From contig CAJUGO010000008.1 in the NCBI GenBank assembly GCA_910585865.1, forward strand, positions 1 through 64,000: a DNA stretch of 64,000 nucleotides, read 5' to 3'. Under the pieces are notes generated by a model, which saw only the letters and a list, made by a program, of their open reading frames with translations, had not been told where the DNA came from and did no database searches. The DNA is from an uncultured Ruminococcus sp. GTDB taxonomy: Bacteria; Bacillota; Clostridia; Oscillospirales; Acutalibacteraceae. Made by a program: the position numbers and the translations under genes. Shown piece by piece: positions 40,146 through 48,575 of the stretch. The first letter of the stretch is position 1. Every line of letters begins with the position of its first letter.

Positions 40146-41669
40146 ATGCTTGGACAATTGCAGAAACTTACTGACGGCATTATCATTTTTTCTGTTCTTA
40201 TATCGGACTTTGAAAAACTTGATTTTAAAAATGACGCTCTTGCCGGTGTGCGTGCAAATTATTTTAACTCAAAAAAAGCTTTGCAGCAAGATAAAACAGA
40301 AATAGAAATTGACAATCAATTGTATAATTTGTCTTATCTTATGAAAAGTGATGGATTTATGTCTTGGAAAGTAACAAGGAATAATCTTCCTTTTCAGTCT
40401 GTAAAAAGAGCTACAGGCGGAATTTATTGTGTTATGCTTTACGGTGATAACGGAATAATATATAAAAGGCAGTATTTTGACGGAGCACATAATTGGATAC
40501 GCACAGAATATTTTTCCAGAACTATTGAAAATAAGCTTGTATGCAGAGTGTATCCGGATAAAGTATGCAGGATAACGGTGTTAAGGATTGAAAGAATTAC
40601 AGATAATGGTATAAAGACTGTTAAAACTTTATTTCCCTCTGTAAACAAATCTGAAAAAAAGTGTTCGGCACTTATATATTCAAATATTGGCATGCTTTGG
40701 TATGATGAAAAGTTTACACCTGATGATTTACCGGTTATTAAAGAAGAATCTGCAAGCGGAGGTTTTGTATTTAATACAACTTGCTTTAAGCAGTCTTATA
40801 AGCCTGCTAATACAATTGATATGTTATCTGCCGGTTATTTGGAGACTGAGAATATCGAAAATATTTCTGACGAAAATATAGAAAAGGATGAGCTTCGGGA
40901 TTATTCTGCATATGATAAAATTGAACGAATACTGACAGAAGCACACAAAACTAACAAGGATTTATTCGGGGAAATTATCAGACAAACTGAAGAAGGTCAT
41001 GATACTTTAAATCCTGAAAATGCGGACGATATTATTCAAAATGAACAGACTAAGGATAGCTTATATTCAGAATCTGGAGATAATGATTTAAAATCTGATT
41101 CATTAAAAGACACAAAAGAAGCAATAAATACTAATATAACAGTTACCGCGAATGATGAGGATAAATGTTCCGAAGACATATCTTTTGATATTGGTTCTGA
41201 TACACCATGCGATGCAGTAATAATTACAAAGAACGGACGATATACTTATTATGGTGAACTTGATAAAAACAACTGCCGCACAGGAAGAGGAAGAACAGAT
41301 ACACCTAACGGATTAACATCTTATGATGGTGAATATTTAGATGATATGCGAAACGGATTTGGTGTTTGCTATTACAAGAGCGGCAATATTAATTATGTAG
41401 GAAACTGGAAAAATAACATCAGACATGGGGGCGGTGTTGGTTATCGTCTTAGTGACGGAACTATGCATGCAGGTAAATGGAATGAAAATACTCCGGACGG
41501 ATACGGTGCCCGTTTTGACGGCAACGGCGAGTTTCTTGATGTAAGTATGTATGAAAACGGGGTCAGAAACGGAAAAAGTGTTTCCTTTAATGAAGACGGA
41601 CAAATAGTAATTTCTGTTTATGAAAATGGGGAGAAAAGACTTGAAAAAATTTTAGATGTTGAGGAGTAG
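40146..41669 (+). CDS. MORN-repeat protein
   Basis: A 507-residue soluble protein without a signal peptide. The C-terminal part (about 355-495) has five or six MORN repeats (YYGELDKNNCRTGRG, YDGEYLDDMRNGFGV, YVGNWKNNIRHGGGV, HAGKWNENTPDGYGA). Residues 1-220 form an unrecognised beta-rich domain that begins LQKLTDGIIIFSVLISDFE, followed by an acidic, low-complexity linker (220-345). MORN proteins often bind lipids or protein partners; the acidic linker suggests a scaffold. The gene stands alone with a moderate site (AAAGGGAT). Confidence 0.75.
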   Translation: MLGQLQKLTDGIIIFSVLISDFEKLDFKNDALAGVRANYFNSKKALQQDKTEIEIDNQLYNLSYLMKSDGFMSWKVTRNNLPFQSVKRATGGIYCVMLYGDNGIIYKRQYFDGAHNWIRTEYFSRTIENKLVCRVYPDKVCRITVLRIERITDNGIKTVKTLFPSVNKSEKKCSALIYSNIGMLWYDEKFTPDDLPVIKEESASGGFVFNTTCFKQSYKPANTIDMLSAGYLETENIENISDENIEKDELRDYSAYDKIERILTEAHKTNKDLFGEIIRQTEEGHDTLNPENADDIIQNEQTKDSLYSESGDNDLKSDSLKDTKEAINTNITVTANDEDKCSEDISFDIGSDTPCDAVIITKNGRYTYYGELDKNNCRTGRGRTDTPNGLTSYDGEYLDDMRNGFGVCYYKSGNINYVGNWKNNIRHGGGVGYRLSDGTMHAGKWNENTPDGYGARFDGNGEFLDVSMYENGVRNGKSVSFNEDGQIVISVYENGEKRLEKILDVEE

Positions 41670-41826
41670 TTTAAAAATAATGCAGTTCAAATGTATATTT
41701 TATAAAACGAAATGTAGAATGTTATTATGATTAAATTTCTGTTTGCACTTGATGTATCCTCAGTAAGAATATAAGCTTTTTGTTCATATTTACAGGATTT
41801 ATTAACTGAAAGGATATGAAATTTAT

Positions 41827-42618
41827 ATGGGAAAATTTGAAGAACAAATTTTTGCATTCTTTTCTAAAGCTTTAATAGTTATTGCAGTTGTAGTAATAGG
41901 CTATCTGATTGTAGGACTCTTGATCAGACTGATGAAAAAGCTGCTGGAAAAAACCAAATTGGATAATACTGCCGCTAGTTTTATTGTTTCTGTTGCAAAA
42001 GTCTTGCTTTATTTTATTGTGGCAGTCACCGCATTGGGTACAATCGGCGTAAATATTGCATCATTAATAACCGCACTTGGTGCTGCCGCGCTTACGGCAG
42101 GACTTGCTTTGCAGGATTGTCTGAGCAATATGGTAAGCGGTCTGGTTATTTTAATCAATAAACCCTTTGTTGCCGGTGATATTCTTGAGTTTGAGGGTAT
42201 GAAAGGTACTGTAGAAAATATTAAAATTTTTTCTACGGCAATACATACGCTTGACAATAAGCTTGTTACAATACCTAATTCGCGTCTTACAAGAAATCAT
42301 ATAGTAAACTGTACCATGGTAGATAAACGCAGAGTCGATTTAAAATATACGGTAAGTTATGATGATGATATAACAAAGGTTAAAAGCTTAATTTATTCTT
42401 TGATGGCGTCAAATCAAAACATTTTGCAAGATCCTGAACCGAATGTATATGTCGGAGAGCATTTGGACAGCGGAATCCAGATAGTTGTTTTACTTTGGGT
42501 AAAGCCTGACGACTACTATAATGTTTTTTACTTTATGCAGGAAAATGTAAAAAAGGTTTTTGATGAAAACGGTATCACAATTCCTTATCCGCATATTGTG
42601 GTTAAAAACGGCGAATGA
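41827..42618 (+). CDS. MscS-family mechanosensitive channel
   Basis: A 263-residue small-conductance channel. Three N-terminal membrane helices end with the pore helix TALGAAALTAGLALQDCLSNMVSGLVIL, followed by the beta domain (PFVAGDILEFEGMKGTVENIKIFSTAIHTLDNKLVTIPNS) and the alpha/beta C-terminal part. It opens on membrane tension to release solutes in osmotic downshock. AAAGGATATG precedes the start. Confidence 0.93.
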   Translation: MGKFEEQIFAFFSKALIVIAVVVIGYLIVGLLIRLMKKLLEKTKLDNTAASFIVSVAKVLLYFIVAVTALGTIGVNIASLITALGAAALTAGLALQDCLSNMVSGLVILINKPFVAGDILEFEGMKGTVENIKIFSTAIHTLDNKLVTIPNSRLTRNHIVNCTMVDKRRVDLKYTVSYDDDITKVKSLIYSLMASNQNILQDPEPNVYVGEHLDSGIQIVVLLWVKPDDYYNVFYFMQENVKKVFDENGITIPYPHIVVKNGE

Positions 42619-42771
42619 TGTTTTAGTATATTGATAAAATGCCGAAAAATTCGCCTGGTGTTTATTTTTACAATTTTTAATAAATCGGTTTCAATAAACA
42701 GTAATAAAAAATTTATCTTTGTCGTTTTTTAAAGAGTCATGTGTAATAAAATAATATTATCTGTAAATAAT

Positions 42772-42806
42772 AATGGTGCTGTGAATATACAGTGCCATTT
42801 TTTATT
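42772..42806 (+). terminator. Terminator or attenuator before the lipoprotein gene
   Basis: AATGGTGCTGT pairs with ACAGTGCCATT (two G-T pairs) and TTTTTT follows. It lies 150 bases after mscS and directly upstream of the lipoprotein's ribosome binding site, so it could stop mscS read-through or attenuate the next gene. Confidence 0.6.
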
Positions 42807-42821
42807 TAAAGGATGATATAA

Positions 42822-43163
42822 ATGAAAAGAATAATTGCTTTGATGACAGCAGTATTATTGGCAGTTTGTATTTTTGCCGGCTGCGGAAATGATAATGATG
42901 GTAACAATGCCGGAAGTAATATTATGTCTGATGTTTCAGAGGTTGTTACAGATGCAGCTAACGGGGCAAAAGATGTTGCAGAAGGCGCAAAAGATGCAGT
43001 TGACGGCGCTGCCAATGGTTTATCTAACGGTGCAGTATCTGACGGCGATGGGGTAATAGGCAACGAAGGAAATGAAAACAGAGACAACAACGGAACATCG
43101 TCTGCAAACAATAATAACTCAGATAATGTTAATAATACTGTCCCATCAGATAGCCTGATGTAG
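42822..43163 (+). CDS. Small lipoprotein with amphipathic Ala/Asp/Lys repeats
   Basis: A 113-residue lipoprotein: signal sequence with lipobox IFAGC (cysteine 20), then a segment with the repeated pattern AANGAKDVAEGAKDAVDG (residues 44-65), helix-forming and reminiscent of LEA or apolipoprotein-like repeats, and an Asn/Gly/Ser-rich tail. It would be anchored on the outer membrane face. I do not recognise a named family. AAAGGATGATATAA leads to the ATG. Confidence 0.75.
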   Translation: MKRIIALMTAVLLAVCIFAGCGNDNDGNNAGSNIMSDVSEVVTDAANGAKDVAEGAKDAVDGAANGLSNGAVSDGDGVIGNEGNENRDNNGTSSANNNNSDNVNNTVPSDSLM

Positions 43164-43189
43164 TTATAATGTTTAGTAAAAACAAGTTA

Positions 43190-43223
43190 TAAAAAAGTAC
43201 GGCTCCCTCTGTTGAGGGAGCAC
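43190..43223 (-). terminator. Terminator of the spoIIGA-sigE operon
   Basis: GCTCCCTC and GAGGGAGC enclose AACA; on the minus strand CGTACTTTTTT follows. Confidence 0.7.
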
Positions 43224-43256
43224 GGTTTAAAAATGTACATATATTTGTTTATAATA

Positions 43257-43958
43257 TCATACTGTTTTTTCAAGTTCATGTTTAAGCTGTCTTATAATTT
43301 TTTTTTCAAGCCTGGAAATATATGATTGGGATATTCCGAGTTTATCTGCAACTTGTTTTTGAGTGTGTTCTTTCTTTCCGTTTAACCCGAATCTTAATTC
43401 CATAATGAGACACTCTCTGTCTTTTAATTTCGATACAGCCTGGAGGACAAGACTTCTTTCAAGTTCATTTTCAATATTTCTGTTGACAATATCAGGATCA
43501 CTTCCCAGAATATCACACAAAAGTAATTCGTTTCCGTCCCAGTCAGTATTAAGGGGTTCGTCAATTGACACCTCATTTTTTAATTGTGATGATTTTCGAA
43601 GAAACATAAGGATCTCATTTTCAATACATCTTGATGCATATGTTGCAAGTTTTATATTTTTTTCAGGAGAAAAAGTATTTACGGCCTTTATAAGTCCTAT
43701 AGTTCCTATTGATATTAAGTCCTCGGCTCCAGCATTAGGAGTTTCAAATTTTTTGGCTATATATACTACCAGCCTTAAATTATGTACTATAAGAGGTTCC
43801 CGTGCTTTTGAATCTCCGTTAGAAATTCTGTTCATAATCAAACTTTCTTCTTTTTTACTTAACGGAGGAGGCAGAGTTTCACTGCCGTTGATATAAAATA
43901 CTTCATTGTCAGATAAAAACAGTAATTTTATCTTTTTAATAAATTCCGTTAAAAACAT
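43257..43958 (-). CDS. sigE: Sporulation sigma factor SigE
   Basis: A 233-residue sigma-70 family factor that directs early mother-cell gene expression. The N-terminal pro-sequence (about 27 residues, MFLTEFIKKIKLLFLS) keeps it inactive until SpoIIGA cuts it; next come the SigE opening YINGSETLPPPL, region 2 (NLRLVVYIAKKFETPNAGAEDLISIGTIGLIKAVNTF) and region 4 (KQVADKLGISQSYISRLEKK). GTGAGGT precedes the ATG. It follows its protease gene by 18 bases. Confidence 0.96.
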   Translation of the reverse strand: MFLTEFIKKIKLLFLSDNEVFYINGSETLPPPLSKKEESLIMNRISNGDSKAREPLIVHNLRLVVYIAKKFETPNAGAEDLISIGTIGLIKAVNTFSPEKNIKLATYASRCIENEILMFLRKSSQLKNEVSIDEPLNTDWDGNELLLCDILGSDPDIVNRNIENELERSLVLQAVSKLKDRECLIMELRFGLNGKKEHTQKQVADKLGISQSYISRLEKKIIRQLKHELEKTV

Positions 43959-43976
43959 ATTATTACCTCACAAATT

Positions 43977-44774
43977 TTATTTTGCTGCAAGCTCAGCAGG
44001 TATAAGCGCTTTAATATCGCCTTTAAGTATGTTTTCACAAATACCTATGTAAATATTTTTGTCTGCGACTGTTTCATCTATTTTTATAAAATCAGGTCTG
44101 AACCCTTTTATTATTCCGTTGCCGCCAAGACTTTGAAAAGGAATTAATCTGACTTTTTTATCATCTGGATTATAATTATCAATCACCTCTTTTTCTGCTA
44201 TAATCACATAATCGCCCGAAAAAGGTTCCTTTAGGTTACATCCTGTATCTACTTTTGCACAAAAACTGATTTGTTTATTGTTAACCTTAATTTCTACATT
44301 ACATATGCCGCCTCCGTTTACACCTTTCGTCAATCTTTTTATTATTTTAAGAATATAATAACTGATAAGAGTAAGAATAATAAGAACGATGGGGGAAATA
44401 TTAAAATATACAATATCATTGTAAATCGCCATTCCTTTTGGTTTAAATGCCGTGTATAAAAACATCATAATTCCGCAGAAGGAAAATGAAAATGAAAAGT
44501 AAATTAAAACTCTTTTTATGTAACGCTTTATATCGCATTTGCCAAAAGCTATAAAAACGATTACAGCAGCACCGACAATATCAGCCAATATATTTACTGC
44601 AAATATAAGAGTTGGCGCCAGTGCAATAAGGCTCTGAATCCCACCGATAATGCTACCGAGTATAATTCTTTTGTAGGAAGCATTAAGATGAAGGCTCTTT
44701 TTTGTGCAAAGAATCAGAAAAAAATCTATGAATATATTAACGGTTACCAGCACATCAATATATATTATTTTCAT
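43977..44774 (-). CDS. spoIIGA: Sigma-E processing peptidase SpoIIGA
   Basis: A 265-residue membrane aspartic protease that removes the SigE pro-sequence in response to forespore SpoIIR. Five N-terminal helices (opening IIYIDVLVTVNIFIDFFLI) precede a cytosolic domain with the catalytic CAKVDTGCNLKEPFSG (DTG) and VRLIPFQSLGG. ATG 44774 is chosen because AAGAGGTG stands about seven bases upstream. The upstream minus-strand sequence has TTGACA (44825-44820) and TGTAAT (44801-44796); TGTCAAA there differs by one base from a Spo0A box (TGTCGAA). Confidence 0.93.
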   Translation of the reverse strand: MKIIYIDVLVTVNIFIDFFLILCTKKSLHLNASYKRIILGSIIGGIQSLIALAPTLIFAVNILADIVGAAVIVFIAFGKCDIKRYIKRVLIYFSFSFSFCGIMMFLYTAFKPKGMAIYNDIVYFNISPIVLIILTLISYYILKIIKRLTKGVNGGGICNVEIKVNNKQISFCAKVDTGCNLKEPFSGDYVIIAEKEVIDNYNPDDKKVRLIPFQSLGGNGIIKGFRPDFIKIDETVADKNIYIGICENILKGDIKALIPAELAAK

Positions 44775-44795
44775 TTTTTTCACCTCTTACCAATT

Positions 44796-44826
44796 ATTAC
44801 ATAAGCAGAAAATAATAAATGTCAAA
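44796..44826 (-). promoter_or_regulatory. Probable spoIIGA promoter with near-Spo0A box
   Basis: Minus strand -35 TTGACA (44825-44820), 18-base spacer, -10 TGTAAT (44801-44796). The -35 overlaps TTTGACA, the complement of a one-mismatch Spo0A box. In Bacillus this operon is Spo0A-activated. Confidence 0.45.
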
Positions 44827-44848
44827 ATATGTACAGGAGGTAAATTAA

Positions 44849-44935
44849 ATGCTTTTGGGATTTATCATAGGAATGTTTATTGGTGCGTTTGTCGGGGTTA
44901 GTGTAATGTGCCTGTTTTATTATAATAAAAACTGA
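44849..44935 (+). CDS. 28-residue DUF3789-like membrane peptide
   Basis: AGGAGG lies eight bases before the ATG, and a terminator follows. The product is one hydrophobic helix (MLLGFIIGMFIGAFVGVSVM, then CLFYYNKN) with glycines every three to four residues, like DUF3789 mini-proteins of Firmicutes. It is divergent from spoIIGA with only 74 bases between starts, so it may share sporulation control. Function unknown. Confidence 0.7.
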   Translation: MLLGFIIGMFIGAFVGVSVMCLFYYNKN

Positions 44936-44941
44936 GCACAA

Positions 44942-44976
44942 AAAGACGTACAGCTTTAAAACTGTACGTCTTTTTA
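44942..44976. terminator. Bidirectional terminator
   Basis: AAAGACGTACAG and CTGTACGTCTTT enclose CTTTAAAA, with A/T runs on both sides; shared by the mini-protein gene and the convergent degV gene. Confidence 0.85.
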
Positions 44977-45018
44977 TATTATGTGATTTTTAATTCAGAT
45001 TAAGATATTATTTTTTTA

Positions 45019-45891
45019 TTATGATTTTAAATTTCTGGTACCCAGGAATATTATTGCCAGCATACCTGAACCTACATGGGTACCGATAACCGGTCCTATA
45101 TTACATATTTTAATGTCTCTGCATTTTCCTTTGATTTGTTTTTTTAATTCCAATGCACCTTCTTTGTTATCTGCATGGGCAATCATTACAATATTATTCT
45201 TCAAATCTTCTGCGTCTCGTTCAAGATGTTTTGCAAGTGTCGGAATTACATTACTTTTGCCTCTGATTTTTCCAACATTAATCAGGTGTCCGCCATCATC
45301 AACACTGATCAGCGGTTTAATCTGAAGAGCTTTACCGAATGTTGCGGCAACAGCAGAAATTCTTCCGCCTCTTTTCAACTGGTCGAGATCTTCTACAACA
45401 AACCAGTGGCATACTTTTAATTTTATGTCTTCAATAAATTTTGCAAGTTCATCAATTGATATGCCTTCTTTAAATTTTTGACCGGCAAGATAAACAAGAA
45501 AACCCAGTCCTGCAGAATCACAAAGAGAGTCAATTACAATAATTTTTCTTTCAGGATATTTTTCTTTTAAATCATTTACAGCCATAAGACAAGTGTTGAA
45601 GGTTCCGCTCAGACCTGTGGGAATACCGGTATAAATAACATCTTTGCCTGCCTTAAGGTAATTTTCAAAACAAGTAGTAAAGCTATTGTAATTAATTTGC
45701 GTTGTTTTTGAGTCAACACCTTTTTTTAAATTTCCATAAAACTCATCAAGACTCATCATTCTGCAATCTGTATAATGCAGATAAGATTTGCCGTCCATAT
45801 GAAATTCCATCGGAATAACCTCAACACCTATTTCGCTTACAAGTTCTTCGGTGAGGTCGCAGGACGCATCTGTCATAAATACATAATCCAT
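45019..45891 (-). CDS. DegV-family fatty-acid-binding protein
   Basis: A 290-residue DegV protein. The two-domain pattern is clear: FMTDASCDLTEEL at the start, the fatty-acid pocket region TGIPTGLSGTFNTCLMA and VIDSLCDSAGLGFLVYLA, then FVVEDLDQLKRGGRISAVAATFGKALQIKPLISVDDGG. FakB-type members present fatty acids to the kinase FakA; DegV proteins of unknown ligand are also common. ATG 45891 has GGAGATG before it; an upstream start would add 12 unconserved residues. Confidence 0.93.
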   Translation of the reverse strand: MDYVFMTDASCDLTEELVSEIGVEVIPMEFHMDGKSYLHYTDCRMMSLDEFYGNLKKGVDSKTTQINYNSFTTCFENYLKAGKDVIYTGIPTGLSGTFNTCLMAVNDLKEKYPERKIIVIDSLCDSAGLGFLVYLAGQKFKEGISIDELAKFIEDIKLKVCHWFVVEDLDQLKRGGRISAVAATFGKALQIKPLISVDDGGHLINVGKIRGKSNVIPTLAKHLERDAEDLKNNIVMIAHADNKEGALELKKQIKGKCRDIKICNIGPVIGTHVGSGMLAIIFLGTRNLKS

Positions 45892-46103
45892 AATTACATC
45901 TCCTGTAAATTGTGTATCAGCGCACATATAAATAGAATTAATACTGTTTTAATTATCATTTTAAGATATGGAATATGGCAGTCTGATACACTCTTATTAT
46001 TTGAATAATAATAACAAATATAAGCAAAAAAGTCAATGAATATAATCTATTCTTTGAAGCATATACATATTAAAAGTATGAAATATTTTACCGAGGTGAA
46101 AAT

Positions 46104-46391
46104 ATGAATTGCCGTTTTACAGATTTAAGACATAAAGAAGTAATAAGTACATGTGACGGTGCAAGAGTAGGATTTGTTGATGATGTAATTGTTGATACAA
46201 AATGTGCTAAAATTGTTTCCATTGTAATATTTGGCAGATCAGGTTTCTTTGGATTGTTTGGAAAATGTGAAGATTATATTATTCCTTGGGAGAAAATTGA
46301 ACTTATAGGAGAAGATACTGTAATTATATCATGTTCAACTCCAAAACCGACAAAAAGATGCAAAAAACCGCATTCTAATCAGAAATTTTAA
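46104..46391 (+). CDS. YlmC/YmxH family PRC-barrel sporulation protein
   Basis: A 95-residue protein with one PRC-barrel (FTDLRHKEVISTCDGARVGFVDDVIVDT, FGLFGKCEDYIIPWEKIELIGEDTVII). YlmC/YmxH proteins are widespread in spore formers and expressed in sporulation; the molecular role is not established. GAGGTGAAAAT precedes the ATG. Confidence 0.88.
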   Translation: MNCRFTDLRHKEVISTCDGARVGFVDDVIVDTKCAKIVSIVIFGRSGFFGLFGKCEDYIIPWEKIELIGEDTVIISCSTPKPTKRCKKPHSNQKF

Positions 46392-46690
46392 AAAAATCTT
46401 ACTTTCTCTTGTTATTGCAAAATAAACTAAGAAATATCTTGAAATATGTTGAATATGCACAATGTATAATTTTTTAAAGTAATTAAAAGGCTTAAAAGTT
46501 GCAAAACAATTACAATTATTACACTTGGTCGGAGATGCAGAGACTTGCAATTTAAAACTGTTTGTGTTTTAATACAATTGCAATTGTGTGTTTGATAAAA
46601 TTTTAACGACTAAAGGACTTGGCGCATTTGTTTTTATTTGGGTTTTACGGCTTACGGCAAGTGTGCGAAAATCACAGGGAGGATAAATTT
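46392..46690 (+). other. Leader region of the SleB-like gene
   Basis: No gene. The last 75 bases before the ribosome binding site contain ACTTG (46617) and CGCA (46623) with complements CAAGT (46658) and TGCG (46664) in pseudoknot order. No conserved c-di-AMP riboswitch segments, often found before such hydrolases, were recognised. Confidence 0.3.
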
Positions 46691-47608
46691 TTGAGAGCGG
46701 CAAAGTTTAAATATTACGGAAATGAACAAAAGGTCAGCAGTAAAAATAATGCAGCGGGCAAGAAGCACAGGAAAATGAAAGCATTATCATTTTCAGTTGC
46801 AATATCTTTAGCGCTAGCTATTTTTATTGTTCCTACAACAACACTGGCGCCTGATGTGGACGCTTTTGAAGACAGCAGAGCAATGGCGATGTCAGTAGGG
46901 GATATTGATGAGTTTTCTATAGTAATTACAGATAACTGTATTGTTCCGGCTACTGTTCCGATTACTCAGGCTGCAACAACTGAAGCTGCAACTGTTGCAG
47001 ATGTAACAAAAGCAGTAAAACCGACTACAGCTGTTAAAAATACTAAAACGGAAAAAAAGCATTCAGAAAATACTTCTTCTGCAGTTTCCGAAACTTCAAA
47101 AAAAGAAATAATCGAAGTCACTGAAGATGAATATTATTTTGAAGATATTGAAAATAATCAAAACAGTGAAGTTGTAAGTCCCGGTACAGATTATGATTAT
47201 TCAGGAGATTATCTTGTAAGTATTAGTAACCCCGATAAATCATACAGTCCTAAATCTGTAACTCTTTCATCCTATGACAGGGCAAAACTAGAGCGCCTTG
47301 TTATGGGCGAAGCAGGTTCAATGGGATATACCGGATGTGCACTTGTGGCACAATCAATACGCGATGCTATGAATCGTTCAAATACAACTTCAATTGACAG
47401 GATTATTTCTGAGTATCAGTATTATGCACCTACAGACAAAGAGCCTAATGCAGATGTGAAGAGCGCAGTATCATATATTTTTGACCAGAACGGATCGGCA
47501 GTCCAGCACAGAATATTGTGTTTCTATACCGGTTCAAGCGGATGGCATGAGACACAAAACTATATTGTAAGCTGCGGTAATGTCAGATTCTTTGATTTGT
47601 GGTATTAA
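46691..47608 (+). CDS. SleB-type cell wall hydrolase
   Basis: A 305-residue protein with a basic N-terminus, a membrane-spanning signal or anchor (about residues 30-50), a long Thr/Glu/Ser-rich linker and a C-terminal Hydrolase_2 domain of about 110 residues: ERLVMGEAGSMGYTGCALVAQSIRDAMNRS (catalytic glutamate in GEA) and CFYTGSSGWHETQ. SleB enzymes cut spore cortex or cell wall glycan. The TTG at 46691 is chosen since GGGAGGAT is seven bases before it; the ORF extends upstream without a site. A terminator follows. Confidence 0.85.
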   Translation: MRAAKFKYYGNEQKVSSKNNAAGKKHRKMKALSFSVAISLALAIFIVPTTTLAPDVDAFEDSRAMAMSVGDIDEFSIVITDNCIVPATVPITQAATTEAATVADVTKAVKPTTAVKNTKTEKKHSENTSSAVSETSKKEIIEVTEDEYYFEDIENNQNSEVVSPGTDYDYSGDYLVSISNPDKSYSPKSVTLSSYDRAKLERLVMGEAGSMGYTGCALVAQSIRDAMNRSNTTSIDRIISEYQYYAPTDKEPNADVKSAVSYIFDQNGSAVQHRILCFYTGSSGWHETQNYIVSCGNVRFFDLWY

Positions 47609-47640
47609 AAATCATTAATTAATAACATGCAGTCAGATAA

Positions 47641-47677
47641 AATCAAGTGTTTGAAAAAAACACTTGATTTTTTTTAT
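47641..47677 (+). terminator. Terminator of the SleB-like gene
   Basis: AATCAAGTG pairs with CACTTGATT, followed by eight T. The right arm overlaps the -35 of the rpsB promoter. Confidence 0.85.
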
Positions 47678-47799
47678 TTTTGTGATATAATATATACGCA
47701 TTTCGCACGCTGATGCTTGTCTGCAAGGTGGCATTATGCTTATTGGGCAGATAAAATCAAGGGCACAGCGGAGGTTTAAACCTAAGGAGGATTTTTATT
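47664..47799 (+). promoter_or_regulatory. rpsB-tsf promoter and leader
   Basis: TTGATT (47664-47669), 16-base spacer, TATAAT (47686-47691). A leader of about 100 bases with GC-rich, stem-forming stretches follows up to AAGGAGG; ribosomal operons often carry an S2-binding leader here, but I could not match it to a defined structure. Confidence 0.65.
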
Positions 47800-48534
47800 A
47801 TGGCAGTAGTTTCTATGAAACAGCTTCTGGAGGCAGGTGTTCATTTTGGTCACCAGACAAGAAGATGGAACCCTAAGATGGCTGAGTACATCTTTACAGA
47901 ACGTAACGGTATCTATATTATAGACCTTCAGAAGAGTGTAAAGAAGCTTGAAGAGGCTTATAATTTTGTTCGTGAGCTTTCAGCAGAGGGTAAGAATGTA
48001 CTTTTTGTTGGAACAAAGAAACAGGCACAGGATTCAGTAAAGGAAGAAGCAGAACGCGCAGGTGCTTACTATGTAAACGCAAGATGGCTCGGCGGTATGC
48101 TTACAAACTTCTCTACAATCCGCAGAAGAGTTGCTCGTCTTAAGCAGCTTCGCGCAATGCAGGAGGACGGAACCTTTGATCTTCTTCCTAAAAAGGAAGT
48201 AATTAAGCTTAACCTTGAAATTGAGAAGCTTGAAAAGTTTATGGGCGGTATCAAAGACATGACAGAGATGCCGGGTGCACTCTTTATTGTTGACCCAAGA
48301 AAAGAAAGAATCGCAGTATCAGAGGCTAAAAAGCTCAACATTCCGATTGTTGCTATTGTTGATACAAACTGTGATCCTGATGAAATTGATTATGTAATCC
48401 CGGGTAATGACGATGCTATTCGTGCAGTTAAACTTATTGCAGGTGCTATGGCTAACGCTGTAATCGAAGGCAGAGAAGGTCAGATGGGTGCTGCTGCTGT
48501 TGAAGAATCAGCAGATGAAGAAGCAGCTGAATAA
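47800..48534 (+). CDS. rpsB: 30S ribosomal protein S2
   Basis: A 244-residue S2 protein of usual length: MKQLLEAGVHFGHQTRRWNPKMAEYIF, the coiled-coil part and RDAIRAVKLIAGAMANAVIEG-like end. It binds the 30S head and is needed for S1 attachment and initiation. AAGGAGG precedes ATG. The usual rpsB-tsf pair follows. Confidence 0.98.
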   Translation: MAVVSMKQLLEAGVHFGHQTRRWNPKMAEYIFTERNGIYIIDLQKSVKKLEEAYNFVRELSAEGKNVLFVGTKKQAQDSVKEEAERAGAYYVNARWLGGMLTNFSTIRRRVARLKQLRAMQEDGTFDLLPKKEVIKLNLEIEKLEKFMGGIKDMTEMPGALFIVDPRKERIAVSEAKKLNIPIVAIVDTNCDPDEIDYVIPGNDDAIRAVKLIAGAMANAVIEGREGQMGAAAVEESADEEAAE

Positions 48535-48575
48535 TTGTTGTATATATTAATTTAATTTGAAAGGATGTTTTCATA

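Noticed and set aside
42806..43111. Minus-strand Pro/Ser/Leu-rich ORF
   Set aside because: Exact shadow of the lipoprotein gene, which has signal peptide, lipobox and ribosome binding site.
46400..46690. c-di-AMP (ydaO) riboswitch upstream of the SleB-like gene
   Set aside because: Common for such genes, but I recognised none of the conserved segments here.
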